Shown: in pieces, positions 16,584-25,408 of the stretch
Numbering within the stretch: position 1 is the stretch's first letter
Layout of the letters: each line of letters starts with the position of its first letter
DNA from: Allofournierella massiliensis
GTDB taxonomy: Bacteria; Bacillota; Clostridia; Oscillospirales; Ruminococcaceae
Length of the DNA stretch: 44,826 bases
Assembly: GCF_004345265.1 (NCBI RefSeq)
Contig: NZ_SLUM01000029.1
Location: forward strand, 1-44,826
Reading direction: 5' to 3'
Program-made: the position numbers and the translations under genes
The notes under the pieces: model-generated
What the model was told of the DNA's origin: nothing
Seen by the model: only the letters and a program-made list of their open reading frames with translations
The model's database searches: none

Positions 16584-16898
16584 ATGAACAATCTTCATGT
16601 TAAAACCGGCGACAACGTAATGATCATCAGCGGTAAAGACAAAGGCAAGACCGGCAAAGTGATCGCCGTTAGCCCCAAGGAGGGCAAGGTGATCGTTGAG
16701 GGTCTGAACATGGTCACCAAGCACGTGAAACCCCGCCGCCAGGGCGAGCAGGGCGGTATCGTGAAGGCCGAGGGTGCTATCTACGCCTGCAAGGTTATGC
16801 CGGTTTGCCCCAAGTGCGGCAAGGCCACCCGCGTGGCTCACGCTGCCAAGGATGGCAAGAATGTGCGCGTCTGCCGTAAGTGCGGCGCCGAGCTGTAA
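16584..16898 (+). CDS. rplX: 50S ribosomal protein L24, zinc-binding form
   Basis: A 104-aa assembly-initiating 50S protein. The KOW motif is [18 protein letters not shown] (residues 8-25). The C-terminal part carries two cysteine pairs, CPKC and CRKC, forming a zinc ribbon found in many Firmicutes L24 proteins. AAGGAGG precedes the ATG. Confidence 0.97.
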   Translation: MNNLHVKTGDNVMIISGKDKGKTGKVIAVSPKEGKVIVEGLNMVTKHVKPRRQGEQGGIVKAEGAIYACKVMPVCPKCGKATRVAHAAKDGKNVRVCRKCGAEL

Positions 16899-16915
16899 GG
16901 AGGGAATACAACACA

Positions 16916-17455
16916 ATGGCACGTTTGAAAGAAAAGTATGTCAATGAAGTTGCTCCCGCCCTGATGAGCAAGTTTGGGTACAAGAGCGTTATGCAGATTC
17001 CCAAGCTGGACAAGGTAGTCATCAACGTTGGCTGCGGCGACGCCAAGGACAACCAGAAGATGCTGGACGCCATCCTGGGCGACATCGCTCAGATCACCGG
17101 CCAGAAGCCCGTTGTGTGCCGCGCCAAGAAGAGCGTTGCGAACTTCAAGCTGCGCGAAGGCATGCCCATCGGCGTGAAGGTTACCCTGCGCGGCGAGCGC
17201 ATGTACGAGTTCGTGGATCGTCTGTTCAGCGTGGCTCTGCCCCGCGTGCGTGACTTCCGCGGTATCAACGGCAACTCCTTCGACGGCCGCGGCAACTACG
17301 CCGTGGGCATCAAGGAGCAGCTGATCTTCCCCGAGATCGACTACGACAAGATCGACGCTGTGCGTGGCATGGACATCTGCTTCGTGACCACCGCCAAGAC
17401 CGACGAAGAGTCCAAGGAGCTGCTGAAGGCTCTGGGCGCTCCGTTCGCTAACTAA
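16916..17455 (+). CDS. rplE: 50S ribosomal protein L5
   Basis: A 179-aa protein that binds 5S rRNA and contacts P-site tRNA. It has the N terminus [16 protein letters not shown] and the family motif [10 protein letters not shown] (about residues 107-116). The ATG at 16916 follows AAGGAGGG; a possible ATG upstream lies inside rplX. Confidence 0.98.
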   Translation: MARLKEKYVNEVAPALMSKFGYKSVMQIPKLDKVVINVGCGDAKDNQKMLDAILGDIAQITGQKPVVCRAKKSVANFKLREGMPIGVKVTLRGERMYEFVDRLFSVALPRVRDFRGINGNSFDGRGNYAVGIKEQLIFPEIDYDKIDAVRGMDICFVTTAKTDEESKELLKALGAPFAN

Positions 17456-17469
17456 GGGAGGGTACGACT

Positions 17470-17655
17470 GTGGCAAAAACTTCTATGAAGATCAAGCAGC
17501 AGCGTGAGCCTAAGTTCTCCACCCGCGGTTACAACCGCTGCAAGATCTGTGGCCGTCCCCACGCCTACCTGCGCAAGTACGGTATCTGCCGTATCTGCTT
17601 CCGTGAGCTCGCTTACAAGGGCGAGATCCCCGGCGTGAAGAAAGCCAGCTGGTAA
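17470..17655 (+). CDS. rpsN: 30S ribosomal protein S14, zinc type (S14Z)
   Basis: A 61-aa protein of the 30S head. Cysteine pairs CKIC (24-27) and CRIC (40-43) form the zinc site, identifying the primary zinc-dependent S14 rather than the zinc-independent paralogue. It starts with GTG behind AGGGAGGG. It is followed by a 160-nt spacer with a large hairpin before rpsH. Confidence 0.97.
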   Translation: MAKTSMKIKQQREPKFSTRGYNRCKICGRPHAYLRKYGICRICFRELAYKGEIPGVKKASW

Positions 17656-17666
17656 ACACTGTTTTA

Positions 17667-17766
17667 AGCTGTGAGTTCCTTTGCGCTCCTCCCCGTGCCG
17701 GTTCGGCGCGGCGGGGGAGGCGGCAAGGGGTCTCACACTTAAATATATGTGAGGCGAATGCTTCAC
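17667..17766 (+). promoter_or_regulatory. Long hairpin and second stem between rpsN and rpsH
   Basis: An outer stem TGTGAG/CTCACA (17670-17675/17732-17737, extended by AAG/CTT) encloses a CCTCCCCG/CGGGGGAGG helix, giving a rod of about 70 nt. A second hairpin, GTGAGGC/GCTTCAC (17749-17755/17760-17766, loop GAAT), follows before the rpsH ribosome site. No T-run is present. A ribosomal-protein binding site (S8 regulates the spc operon in enterobacteria) or an mRNA processing site is plausible. Confidence 0.55.
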
Positions 17767-17815
17767 AACTGTCCGAACAAAAACGAAACGAAGAACCTTA
17801 AAGGAGGTTAGTGGC

Positions 17816-18214
17816 ATGCACATTACTGATCCTATCGCGGACCTGCTCACCCGCATCCGCAACGCCAGCACTGCCAAACACCCTTCTGTAGACGTTCCCG
17901 CTTCCAACCTGAAAAAAGCGATCTGCCAGATTCTGGTTGACGAGGGCTACATCAAGAGTGTGCAGCTGATCGAAGACAACAAGCAGGGTACCCTGCGCCT
18001 GACCCTGAAGTATCAGGAGAACGGCACTCCCGTTATCGCCGGCCTGCGCCGTGTTTCCAAGCCCGGCCTGCGCATCTACACCAACTGCGAAGATATGCCC
18101 AAGGTCATGAAGGGCCTGGGCACCGCGATCATCTCCACCTCTAAGGGCGTTATGACCGATAAGGCTGCTCGCGCTGCCCATGTTGGCGGCGAAGTACTCG
18201 CCTTTGTGTGGTAA
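17816..18214 (+). CDS. rpsH: 30S ribosomal protein S8
   Basis: A 132-aa protein of the 30S platform and translational repressor of the spc operon in E. coli. It starts MHITDPIADLLTRIRNA and carries the signature TSKGVMTDKAARAA (about residues 106-119). An AAAGGAGG site precedes the ATG; the 160-nt spacer upstream is highly structured. Confidence 0.98.
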   Translation: MHITDPIADLLTRIRNASTAKHPSVDVPASNLKKAICQILVDEGYIKSVQLIEDNKQGTLRLTLKYQENGTPVIAGLRRVSKPGLRIYTNCEDMPKVMKGLGTAIISTSKGVMTDKAARAAHVGGEVLAFVW

Positions 18215-18232
18215 GAAAGGGGCAAAAAGACA

Positions 18233-18775
18233 ATGTCGAGAATTGGAAGAAAACCCATCGTCATTCCTGCGGGCGTTGAAGTGACCGTGAATGGCCACAA
18301 CGTTACCGTGAAGGGCCCCAAGGGCACCCTGAATTCCAACATCCATCCTCTGATGAACGTAACCGTCGAGAATGGTGAAGTGCTGGTGACCCGCCCCAAT
18401 GACGAGAAGCAGGCCCGCAGCCTGCACGGCCTGACCCGCACCAACATCAGCAACATGGTGGAAGGTGTTGTGAACGGCTTTGAGAAGAAGCTGGAGGTTC
18501 AGGGCGTTGGCTACCGTGTGGCCAAGCAGGGCAAGAGCCTGGTCATGAACCTGGGCTTCTCCCACCAGGTGATCGTCGATGAGACCGACGACATCAAGAT
18601 CGAAGCTCCCGATGCTAACACCATCATCATCAAGGGCATCGACAAACAGAAGGTCGGCCAGTTCGCGGCGGAAGTCCGCGAGAAACGTCCTCCCGAACCC
18701 TACAAGGGCAAGGGCATCCGCTATGCTGGTGAGCACATCATCCGCAAAGAGGGCAAGGCCGGCAAAGGCAAATAA
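18233..18775 (+). CDS. rplF: 50S ribosomal protein L6
   Basis: A 180-aa protein near the factor-binding site with two repeated domains. N terminus MSRIGRKPIVIPAGVEV; C-terminal signature PEPYKGKGIRY at about residues 155-165. The ribosome site AGAAAGGGG is somewhat weaker than those of its neighbours. Confidence 0.98.
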   Translation: MSRIGRKPIVIPAGVEVTVNGHNVTVKGPKGTLNSNIHPLMNVTVENGEVLVTRPNDEKQARSLHGLTRTNISNMVEGVVNGFEKKLEVQGVGYRVAKQGKSLVMNLGFSHQVIVDETDDIKIEAPDANTIIIKGIDKQKVGQFAAEVREKRPPEPYKGKGIRYAGEHIIRKEGKAGKGK

Positions 18776-18793
18776 GGTAAGGAGTGAAAGACA

Positions 18794-19153
18794 ATGGTTA
18801 ATAAGCCTGACAAGAACGAAGCTCGTCTTCGTCGTCACCGCCGCGTGCGCGGTAAGATCAGCGGCACCGCTGAGCGCCCCCGTCTGGATGTATTCCGCTC
18901 CTCCAAGCACATCTATGCCCAGATCATTGATGACGTTGCCGGCGTGACCCTGTGCAGCGCTTCCACTATGGAGAAGGGTTTTGAGGGCTTCGGCGGCAAC
19001 ATCGAGGCTGCCAACAAGGTTGGCAAGATGATCGCCGAGAAGGCTCTGGAGAAGGGCATCAAGGTCGTAGTATTCGACCGCGGTGGCTTTGTATATCACG
19101 GCCGCGTAAAAGCTTTGGCTGAGGGCGCTCGCGAGGGCGGCCTGGAGCTGTAA
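18794..19153 (+). CDS. rplR: 50S ribosomal protein L18
   Basis: A 119-aa 5S-rRNA-binding protein. It has a basic N terminus ([20 protein letters not shown]), the core [18 protein letters not shown], and the C-terminal [23 protein letters not shown] precedes the start. Confidence 0.97.
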   Translation: MVNKPDKNEARLRRHRRVRGKISGTAERPRLDVFRSSKHIYAQIIDDVAGVTLCSASTMEKGFEGFGGNIEAANKVGKMIAEKALEKGIKVVVFDRGGFVYHGRVKALAEGAREGGLEL

Positions 19154-19164
19154 GGAGGATACAC

Positions 19165-19665
19165 ATGCAGAGAAATAACGAGACCGGCAGTGAAATGCTG
19201 GAAAAGGTTGTTGCGATCAACCGCGTATCCAAAACCGTTAAGGGCGGCCGTATCTTCAAGTTCAGCGCTCTGGTAGTCGTTGGCGACGGCAAGGGCACCA
19301 TCGGTTTTGGCCTGGGTAAGGCTGGCGAGGTTCCCGAGGCGATCCGCAAGGGCATCGAGGACGCTAAGAAGAACATGCACACCATCGCCCTGAAGGGCAC
19401 CACCATTCCTCACGAGATCGTGGGCGAGTTCGGCGCCGGCCGCATCCTGATGCGTCCCGCCGCTCCCGGTACCGGTGTTATCGCCGGCGGCCCCGTGCGT
19501 GCGGTTCTGGAAGTTGCCGGCATTAAGGACATCCGTACCAAGTGCCTGCGTTCCAACAACCCCTGCAACGTGGTTACCGCCACTTTCGAAGGTCTGTGCC
19601 GTCTGGTAAGCGCTGAGGAAGTTGCTGCCAAGCGCGGTAAGACCGTGAAGGAAATCTTAGGTTAA
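19165..19665 (+). CDS. rpsE: 30S ribosomal protein S5
   Basis: A 166-aa protein at the mRNA entry pore that affects decoding accuracy. The N-terminal double-stranded-RNA-binding-like domain carries the family segment [20 protein letters not shown] (about residues 33-52). The C-terminal domain includes [22 protein letters not shown] precedes the ATG. Confidence 0.98.
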   Translation: MQRNNETGSEMLEKVVAINRVSKTVKGGRIFKFSALVVVGDGKGTIGFGLGKAGEVPEAIRKGIEDAKKNMHTIALKGTTIPHEIVGEFGAGRILMRPAAPGTGVIAGGPVRAVLEVAGIKDIRTKCLRSNNPCNVVTATFEGLCRLVSAEEVAAKRGKTVKEILG

Positions 19666-19679
19666 GGAGGCAGTCAACC

Positions 19680-20027
19680 ATGGCAGAGACCGAGAAGAAG
19701 GTAGTAGCCACCGAGGCTGCTGAGAAGAAGCCTGCAGCCAAGAAGACTGCGGCTAAGAAGACCACCACCGCCAAGAAGCCCGCTGCCAAGAAGGCCGAGG
19801 GCGAAAAGGCTCCCGCTAAGAAGGCTGCCTCCAAGAAGGCTGCCGCTGCTGCTACTGTTACCGTCAAGCTGGTTCGCAGCCTGTCCGGCCGCAGCGAGAA
19901 GCAGATCGCTACCGCTCTGAGCCTGGGTCTGAAGAAGATCGGCGACGTGACCGTTCAGCCCGACAACGCCCAGACCAACGGCAAGATCGCCAAGATCAGC
20001 CACATGGTAGCGGTGACCAAAGCGTAA
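19680..20027 (+). CDS. rpmD: 50S ribosomal protein L30 with lysine/alanine-rich N-terminal extension
   Basis: At 115 aa this is nearly twice the usual bacterial L30. Residues 59-115 are a standard L30 (VTVKLVRSLSGRSEKQIATA and so on). Residues 1-58 are a low-complexity tail of Ala, Lys, Thr, Glu and Pro with eight KK pairs, several spaced five residues apart (PAAKK, TAAKK, APAKK). It resembles histone H1 tails and lysine-rich tails of bacterial HU-like proteins. The start is not an artefact: AAGGAGGC lies 8 nt before the ATG, the spacing from rpsE is normal, and no good alternative ATG is present near residue 58. The tail may bind rRNA or other nucleic acid; that is inference. Confidence 0.93.
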   Translation: MAETEKKVVATEAAEKKPAAKKTAAKKTTTAKKPAAKKAEGEKAPAKKAASKKAAAAATVTVKLVRSLSGRSEKQIATALSLGLKKIGDVTVQPDNAQTNGKIAKISHMVAVTKA

Positions 20028-20047
20028 CAGCAAGGAGGTGCAAGCAA

Positions 20048-20488
20048 TTGAAGCTTCATGAATTACAGCCCGCTCAGGGCTCCAACACCGCTGCAAAGCG
20101 GAAGGGCCGCGGCCACGGCAGCGGCAACGGCAAGACCGCTGGCTACGGCCACAAGGGTCAGAAAGCTCGCTCCGGCGTCAAGAAGGCCGGTTTCGAAGGC
20201 GGCCAGATGCCCCTGCAGCGTCGTCTGCCCAAGCGCGGTTTCAACAACATCTTTGCCACCAAGTACGCCAACGTCAAGATCAGCGACCTGGAAGCGAAGT
20301 TCGAGGCCGGCAGCGTAGTGGATACCAAGGCTCTGGTAGAGGCTGGTATCATCAAAAAGTCTCTGGACGGCATCAAGGTCCTGGGCAACGGCGAGCTGAC
20401 CAAGGCTCTGACCGTTCAGGCCGCCGCCTTCACTGCTTCTGCTAAAGAGAAGATCGAAAAGGCAGGCGGAAAGGCCGAGGTGATCTAA
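20048..20488 (+). CDS. rplO: 50S ribosomal protein L15
   Basis: A 146-aa late-assembly 50S protein. The glycine-rich N-terminal arm GRGHGSGNGKTAGYGHKGQ is at about residues 21-39. The start is TTG at 20048, supported by a perfect AAGGAGGTG seven bases upstream and by the normal L15 N terminus MKLHELQPAQGS. It ends two bases before secY. Confidence 0.97.
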   Translation: MKLHELQPAQGSNTAAKRKGRGHGSGNGKTAGYGHKGQKARSGVKKAGFEGGQMPLQRRLPKRGFNNIFATKYANVKISDLEAKFEAGSVVDTKALVEAGIIKKSLDGIKVLGNGELTKALTVQAAAFTASAKEKIEKAGGKAEVI

Positions 20489-20489
20489 G

Positions 20490-21785
20490 GTGTTTGATAC
20501 GTTCCGGAATGCGTGGAAGATCCCTGAGCTGCGCAAAAAACTTCTGTTCACCCTTCTGGTGATCGTGATCTTCCGGATTGGCTGCGTCATCACTGTGCCG
20601 TACATCAATCCGGAAGCGCTGCAGCTGTTCGCAGGCGGTACCGGCAACATGCTGGACTACCTGAACATGATGAGCGGCGGTGCCTTGTCGCAGTGCGCGA
20701 TTTTCGCGTTGGGCGTTACTCCTTATATCAATGCCTCGATCATTATTCAGCTGCTCACCGTGGCCATCCCGGCCCTGGAGCGGCTGAGCAAGGAAGGCGA
20801 AGAGGGCCGGCGCAAGCTGACCCGCATCACCCGCTACACCGGCGCCGGCATTGCGCTGGTGATGAGCGTGGGCTACTATCTGGTTCTGCGCAGCTACACC
20901 GGCGTGCTGGCCTACACCACCGGCTGGGAGGCCATCTTCTCCGCTGTGGTTATCGTGTTCAGCTTCACCGGCGGCGCGCAGCTGCTCACCTGGATGGGCG
21001 AGCAGATCGACTTCAAGGGCATCGGTAACGGCATCTCGCTGCTGATTTTCGCGGGCATCGTATCCCGCTGGGGCAACGTGATCACCACTGCCCGCACCAT
21101 GATCACCAACGCCATGAACGGCGAGATCAAGTACTTCATCCTGATCCCGGTGATCCTGATCCTGGCTCTGGCGGCCATCGTGTTCGTGGTCATCCTGACC
21201 AACGCCGAGCGCCGCATTCCCGTGCAGTATGCAAAGCGCGTTGTGGGCCGCAAGATGTATGGCGGTCAGTCCAGCCACATCCCCCTGAAGGTGAACATGA
21301 GCGGCGTTATGCCCATCATCTTTGCCAGCGCCCTGCTGAGCATCCCCGGCACCATTGCCAGCTTTATCCAGACGGACAGCCCCATCTGGCAAGGCTTCTT
21401 CAGCGTGTTCAACTACAACAGCCTGCTGTACGCTGTGCTGTACCTGCTGCTGATCCTGGCCTTTAACTACTTCTATGTAGCCATTCAGTACAACCCCGTT
21501 GAGATTGCCAACAACCTGCGCAAGAACAACGGCGCCATCCCCGGCATCCGCCCGGGCAAACCCACCAGCGACTTCATCACCAAGTGCCTGTCCAAGATCA
21601 CCTTCGTAGGTGCGATCTTCCTGGGCGTCATCGCCGTCATGCCCATCATCCTGGGCAACGTGGCCGGCATGAACATCCAGCTGGGCGGTACCAGCCTGCT
21701 GATCGTTGTGGGCGTGGCTCTGGACACCGGCCGCAGCATGGAAAGCTATATGCTGATGCGCCATCACAAGGGCTTCTTAGAGTAA
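20490..21785 (+). CDS. secY: Protein translocase subunit SecY
   Basis: A 431-aa channel of the Sec translocon with ten membrane segments. The N-terminal FDTFRNAWKIPELRKKLLFT precedes the first helix, and GVTPYINASIIIQLL and the cytosolic loop ERRIPVQYAKR are typical. The start is GTG at 20490, one base after the rplO stop codon, with GAGGTGA inside rplO as ribosome site. adk follows after 40 nt. Confidence 0.97.
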   Translation: MFDTFRNAWKIPELRKKLLFTLLVIVIFRIGCVITVPYINPEALQLFAGGTGNMLDYLNMMSGGALSQCAIFALGVTPYINASIIIQLLTVAIPALERLSKEGEEGRRKLTRITRYTGAGIALVMSVGYYLVLRSYTGVLAYTTGWEAIFSAVVIVFSFTGGAQLLTWMGEQIDFKGIGNGISLLIFAGIVSRWGNVITTARTMITNAMNGEIKYFILIPVILILALAAIVFVVILTNAERRIPVQYAKRVVGRKMYGGQSSHIPLKVNMSGVMPIIFASALLSIPGTIASFIQTDSPIWQGFFSVFNYNSLLYAVLYLLLILAFNYFYVAIQYNPVEIANNLRKNNGAIPGIRPGKPTSDFITKCLSKITFVGAIFLGVIAVMPIILGNVAGMNIQLGGTSLLIVVGVALDTGRSMESYMLMRHHKGFLE

Positions 21786-21825
21786 TGAAAATTTCAATGA
21801 CCCATGAGAAAGGGGACAACCTGGT

Positions 21826-22458
21826 ATGAATATCATCCTGTTAGGCGCTCCCGGAGCAGGTAAAGGCACTCAGGCGGAGGTAATCTGCGATACGCTGAAG
21901 ATCCCCGCTGTGAGCACCGGCAACATCCTGCGGGCCGCAGTCAAGAACGGCACCGAGATGGGGCTGAAAGCTCAGGAGTTTATCGACAAAGGCGCGCTTG
22001 TCCCTGATTCCGTCATCATTGGCATCATCAAGGAACGTCTGGCTGAGCCGGACTGCGCCAATGGCTTCATTCTGGACGGCGTGCCCCGCACGGTTGCCCA
22101 GGCCGAGGCTCTGGAGCAGATGGGCGTGACCATCGACAAGGTGATCGACCTGGAAGTGGCGGACGAGATCATCATTCATCGCCTCGCCGGCCGCCGCGTT
22201 TGCTCGGCCTGCGGTGCGTCCTACCACGTGGAGAACAAGCCCAGCCGGGAGCCTGACCGGTGCGATCGCTGCGGCGGCGCGCTGATCATCCGCAAGGACG
22301 ACGCTCCCGAAACCGTGAAGGGCCGTCTGAAGGCCTACCACGAGCTCACCGAGCCGCTGATCGCTTTCTACCGTGAACGCGGCAAGCTGGTGGTGGTAGA
22401 AGGTCATGAAAGCATTGCCGACACCAGCGAACTGCTGCTGAAAGCACTGGAGGCGTGA
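21826..22458 (+). CDS. adk: Adenylate kinase, zinc type
   Basis: A 210-aa enzyme that interconverts 2 ADP with ATP and AMP. The P-loop GAPGAGKGTQ is at residues 7-16, the AMP site GNILRAAV follows, and the long LID carries CSACG and CDRCGG, four cysteines for structural zinc as in Gram-positive Adk. It overlaps or abuts map. The site AGAAAGGGG precedes the ATG. Confidence 0.97.
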   Translation: MNIILLGAPGAGKGTQAEVICDTLKIPAVSTGNILRAAVKNGTEMGLKAQEFIDKGALVPDSVIIGIIKERLAEPDCANGFILDGVPRTVAQAEALEQMGVTIDKVIDLEVADEIIIHRLAGRRVCSACGASYHVENKPSREPDRCDRCGGALIIRKDDAPETVKGRLKAYHELTEPLIAFYRERGKLVVVEGHESIADTSELLLKALEA

Positions 22459-22463
22459 GCATC

Positions 22464-23237
22464 GTGATCCAGATCAAGAATGCCAAAGAGTTGGAGGTCA
22501 TGCGGCGAGCCTGTGAAATCAGCGCCGCCGCCCTCCGGCTCGGGGGCGAGTCGATCGAGGCTGGTATTACCACCGCCGACATTGACAAAATTATTTATGA
22601 CTATATCGTGAAGCAGGGCGCCAAGCCCAACTTCAAGGGGCTTTACGGCTTCCCGGGCACCGCGTGCATCAGTGTGAACGACGAGGTGATCCACGGTATC
22701 CCTTCCAAAAAGAAGGTGATCCGGCCCGGCGATATTGTCAGCATCGACACAGGCGCTGCCTGGGGCGGCTTCAACGGCGACAATGCCTGCACCTTCGGGT
22801 GCGGCAAGCTGGATCTGGAAGCCCAGCGGTTGCTGGATGTGACCCGCGAGTCGCTGCACAGAGGCATTCGTGCCGCGGTGTGCGGCGCCCGCATCGGCGA
22901 CATCAGCAACGCCGTGCAGACCTATGTTGAGGAACATGGGTTCTCGGTGGTGCGCAGCTTTGTGGGCCACGGCGTGGGCAAAGAGCTCCACGAGGATCCG
23001 GAGGTGCCGAACTACGGTAAACCCGGGCGCGGCCCCCGGCTGGTCAGCGGCATGACGCTGGCCATTGAGCCCATGGTCAACCAGAAACACTATTCAGTGG
23101 CAACACAATCCGATGGATGGACGGTAAAAACGGCGGACGGCGGTCTCTCTGCCCATTTTGAGCACTCGATCGCCATTACCTCCGCAGGGCCGGTCGTCTT
23201 GACAAAGGACTGGGAGGGACCGGGATGGACTTTGTAA
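22464..23237 (+). CDS. map: Methionine aminopeptidase, type I
   Basis: A 257-aa metalloprotease that removes the initiator methionine. The dinuclear metal ligands are visible as D in SIDTGAAWGGFNGDNACTFG (two aspartates), H in GHGVGKELHE, E in AIEPMV and E in AHFEHSIAI. Two GTG starts are possible. 22464 gives the family-like MIQIKNAKEL with GGAGG about 10 nt upstream and is preferred; 22455 adds three residues, overlaps the adk stop codon (GTGA) and sits too close to that site. Confidence 0.95.
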   Translation: MIQIKNAKELEVMRRACEISAAALRLGGESIEAGITTADIDKIIYDYIVKQGAKPNFKGLYGFPGTACISVNDEVIHGIPSKKKVIRPGDIVSIDTGAAWGGFNGDNACTFGCGKLDLEAQRLLDVTRESLHRGIRAAVCGARIGDISNAVQTYVEEHGFSVVRSFVGHGVGKELHEDPEVPNYGKPGRGPRLVSGMTLAIEPMVNQKHYSVATQSDGWTVKTADGGLSAHFEHSIAITSAGPVVLTKDWEGPGWTL

Positions 23238-23476
23238 AAGGTCAGCTCGTTCGATCCCTTGCCGGTCGCGACAAGACCCGCACCTTTGCGGTAATGGCCG
23301 TGGAAGGCCAGATGCTTTCTCTCGCAGACGGCAGTCTGCGCAAAGTAAGCCGGCCGAAGGCCAAAAAGATAAGGCATGTGGCCCCCACCGCCACCGTCCT
23401 GCGGGAAGAGATTCTCGCAGACGACACACAGCTCAGTGAGGCGATCCGCGCCTATGACGCTGATCACCCCATGTAA
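23225..23476 (+). CDS. KOW domain RNA-binding protein (L14e/L6e/L27e-like)
   Basis: An 83-aa protein with an N-terminal KOW-type fold ([20 protein letters not shown]) and a basic middle segment [13 protein letters not shown]. This small protein sits between map and infA in many Clostridia and is taken to bind RNA, perhaps the ribosome; its role is undefined. Its ATG lies 13 nt inside the map 3' end behind GGGAGGG, so translation is coupled. Confidence 0.9.
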   Translation: MDFVKGQLVRSLAGRDKTRTFAVMAVEGQMLSLADGSLRKVSRPKAKKIRHVAPTATVLREEILADDTQLSEAIRAYDADHPM

Positions 23477-23496
23477 ACTCACGAGGAGGGAAGAGC

Positions 23497-23715
23497 TTGT
23501 CTAAAGAAGACGTAATCGAAGTAGAGGGTACGGTCGTAGAGGCCCTGCCCAATGCCACCTTCCGGGTGGAGCTGGCAAACGGCCATCGGTTGCTGGCACA
23601 CATCTCCGGCAAACTGCGGACCAACTTCATCCGCATCCTGCCCGGCGATAAAGTAACACTGGAAATGTCGCCCTATGATCTTACCAAGGGCCGCATCACC
23701 TGGCGCTCCAAGTAA
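23497..23715 (+). CDS. infA: Translation initiation factor IF-1
   Basis: A 72-aa OB-fold factor that blocks the A site during initiation. It has the full family sequence, with [18 protein letters not shown] and [15 protein letters not shown]. The start is TTG at 23497 behind GAGGAGGG at good spacing; the family N terminus [11 protein letters not shown] fits exactly. Confidence 0.97.
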   Translation: MSKEDVIEVEGTVVEALPNATFRVELANGHRLLAHISGKLRTNFIRILPGDKVTLEMSPYDLTKGRITWRSK

Positions 23716-23748
23716 GAGCGTCCTTGAGTCAAAAGGAGGTTCATCATC

Positions 23749-23862
23749 ATGAAGGTTAAACCTTCCGTGAAACCCATCTGCGAAAAATGCAAGGTCATCA
23801 AGCGCAAAGGTCGCGTGATGGTCATCTGCGAAAACCCCAAGCACAAGCAGCGCCAGGGCTGA
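23749..23862 (+). CDS. rpmJ: 50S ribosomal protein L36
   Basis: A 37-aa zinc-binding 50S protein beginning [16 protein letters not shown]. The C11, C14, C27, H32 zinc set marks the zinc-containing form. AAAAGGAGG precedes the ATG. The gene lies between infA and rpsM as usual. Confidence 0.97.
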   Translation: MKVKPSVKPICEKCKVIKRKGRVMVICENPKHKQRQG

Positions 23863-23882
23863 TTTAAAGCCCAAAACGCTAG

Positions 23883-23916
23883 GGGGGCAAGTGCGTAGAT
23901 TCCCGGCGCAGCCCCC
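23883..23916 (+). promoter_or_regulatory. Hairpin in the rpmJ-rpsM spacer
   Basis: GGGGGC (23883-23888) and TGCG (23892-23895) pair with CGCA-GCCCCC (23907-23916), leaving a 3-nt bulge. It lies 40 nt before rpsM in the only sizeable gap of the alpha part of the operon. In enterobacteria S4 represses the alpha operon at the rpsM leader, so an S4 site is possible. No T-run is present. Confidence 0.4.
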
Positions 23917-23956
23917 GACATGGACATGGGATGTTAATTTAGGAGGTTTTTAAACT

Positions 23957-24328
23957 ATGGCACGTATTGCCGGCGTTGACCTGCCCCGCGAGAAGCGCGT
24001 TGAAGTAGGCCTGACTTATATCTATGGCATTGGTCCCAGCACTGCTAAGCAGATCCTGGCTGGTACCGGTATCAATCCCGACACCCGCGTTAAGGACCTG
24101 ACCGCTGAGGAAGAGGGTCTGATCCGTGAGTACCTGGACAAGAACAACATCATCGTGGAAGGTGACCTGCGCCGTAACGTTGCGCTGGACATCAAGCGTC
24201 TGGTGGAGGTTCAGTGCTACCGCGGTGTCCGCCATCGCAAGGGCCTGCCCGTTCATGGTCAGCGCACCAAGACCAATGCCCGTACCCGCAAAGGTCCCAA
24301 GCGCACTGTGGCAAACAAGAAGAAGTAA
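23957..24328 (+). CDS. rpsM: 30S ribosomal protein S13
   Basis: A 123-aa protein of the 30S head with bridges to the 50S subunit. It starts [20 protein letters not shown], holds a helix-hairpin-helix [12 protein letters not shown] (about residues 24-35) and has the basic C-terminal tail [26 protein letters not shown] precedes the ATG after the hairpin spacer. Confidence 0.98.
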   Translation: MARIAGVDLPREKRVEVGLTYIYGIGPSTAKQILAGTGINPDTRVKDLTAEEEGLIREYLDKNNIIVEGDLRRNVALDIKRLVEVQCYRGVRHRKGLPVHGQRTKTNARTRKGPKRTVANKKK

Positions 24329-24343
24329 GGAGGAGCAAGAGAA

Positions 24344-24751
24344 ATGGCAATCAAAGCTGCTGCTAAAAAGGGCGCCGTCCGCACCAAGCGGCGCGAGCGC
24401 AAGAACATTGAGCGCGGCGCTGCTCACATCCAGAGTACCTTTAACAATACCATTGTTACCATTACGGATACTCAGGGCAACACCGTTTCTTGGGCCAGCT
24501 CTGGCGGTCTGAACTTCCGTGGTTCCCGTAAGAGCACTCCGTTTGCTGCCCAGTCCGCTGCCGAGACCGCAGCGAAGGCCGCTATGGAGCATGGCATGAA
24601 GACTGTTGAAGTGTACGTGAAGGGCCCCGGCGCTGGCCGTGAGGCTGCCATCCGTGCCCTGCAGGCCACCGGTCTGGAAGTCAACATGATCAAAGACGTT
24701 ACCCCCATCCCCCACAACGGCTGCCGTCCCCCGAAGCGCCGCCGCATTTGA
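24344..24751 (+). CDS. rpsK: 30S ribosomal protein S11
   Basis: A 135-aa platform protein near the mRNA exit. It has a basic N-terminal arm, the core [19 protein letters not shown] and the C-terminal [25 protein letters not shown] precedes the ATG; spacing from rpsM is 15 nt. Confidence 0.98.
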   Translation: MAIKAAAKKGAVRTKRRERKNIERGAAHIQSTFNNTIVTITDTQGNTVSWASSGGLNFRGSRKSTPFAAQSAAETAAKAAMEHGMKTVEVYVKGPGAGREAAIRALQATGLEVNMIKDVTPIPHNGCRPPKRRRI

Positions 24752-24772
24752 TCGAAAGGAGAAACACTAGTT

Positions 24773-25375
24773 ATGGCTAAGAATATGCAGCCTATCGCAA
24801 AGCGCTGCCGCGCTCTGGGCATTTCTCCTGCTGTTATGGGTTATGCGAAGAAGAACACCAATCGCAATCCTGGCGGCCAGATGAGAAAGAAGAAGAGTGA
24901 GTACGCTCTTCAGTTGGCCGAAAAGCAGAAGGTCAAGTTCGTTTACGGCATCATGGAGCGTCAGTTCCGTTCCTACTACGAGAAGGCCAGCCGCATGCCC
25001 GGCAAGACCGGTGAGAACCTGCTGATTCTGGTGGAGCGCCGCCTGGACAACGTGGTTTACCGCCTGGGCTTTGCCGCTACCCGTCGTGAGGCTCGTCAGC
25101 TGGTGAGCCACGCTCACTTCACCGTGAACGGCAAGAAGGTTAACATTCCTTCTTACCTGGTGAAGGCTGGCGACGTGGTGGAGGTTGCCTCCGCCAGCCG
25201 CTCTTCCGTGAAGTTCAGCAAGCTGACCGGCGAGGACGCCCCCGTGGTTGCCCTGCCCCAGTGGCTGGATCGTGAGAAGAACTCTCTGAAGGGCACCGTT
25301 ACCAAGCTGCCCGTTCGCGAGGACATCGACCTGCCGGTTGAGGAACACCTGATCGTTGAGTTGTACTCCAAGTAA
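24773..25375 (+). CDS. rpsD: 30S ribosomal protein S4
   Basis: A 200-aa primary 16S-rRNA binder; in E. coli it represses the alpha operon. The S4 RNA-binding domain (about residues 90-155) has [20 protein letters not shown]. It lacks the N-terminal cysteine zinc site of some S4 proteins. It lies between rpsK and rpoA, the classical alpha-operon order. An 11-bp hairpin follows before rpoA. Confidence 0.98.
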   Translation: MAKNMQPIAKRCRALGISPAVMGYAKKNTNRNPGGQMRKKKSEYALQLAEKQKVKFVYGIMERQFRSYYEKASRMPGKTGENLLILVERRLDNVVYRLGFAATRREARQLVSHAHFTVNGKKVNIPSYLVKAGDVVEVASASRSSVKFSKLTGEDAPVVALPQWLDREKNSLKGTVTKLPVREDIDLPVEEHLIVELYSK

Positions 25376-25408
25376 TAAGCTCAGCGCATAGGGAAAGCGA
25401 ACAACAAA

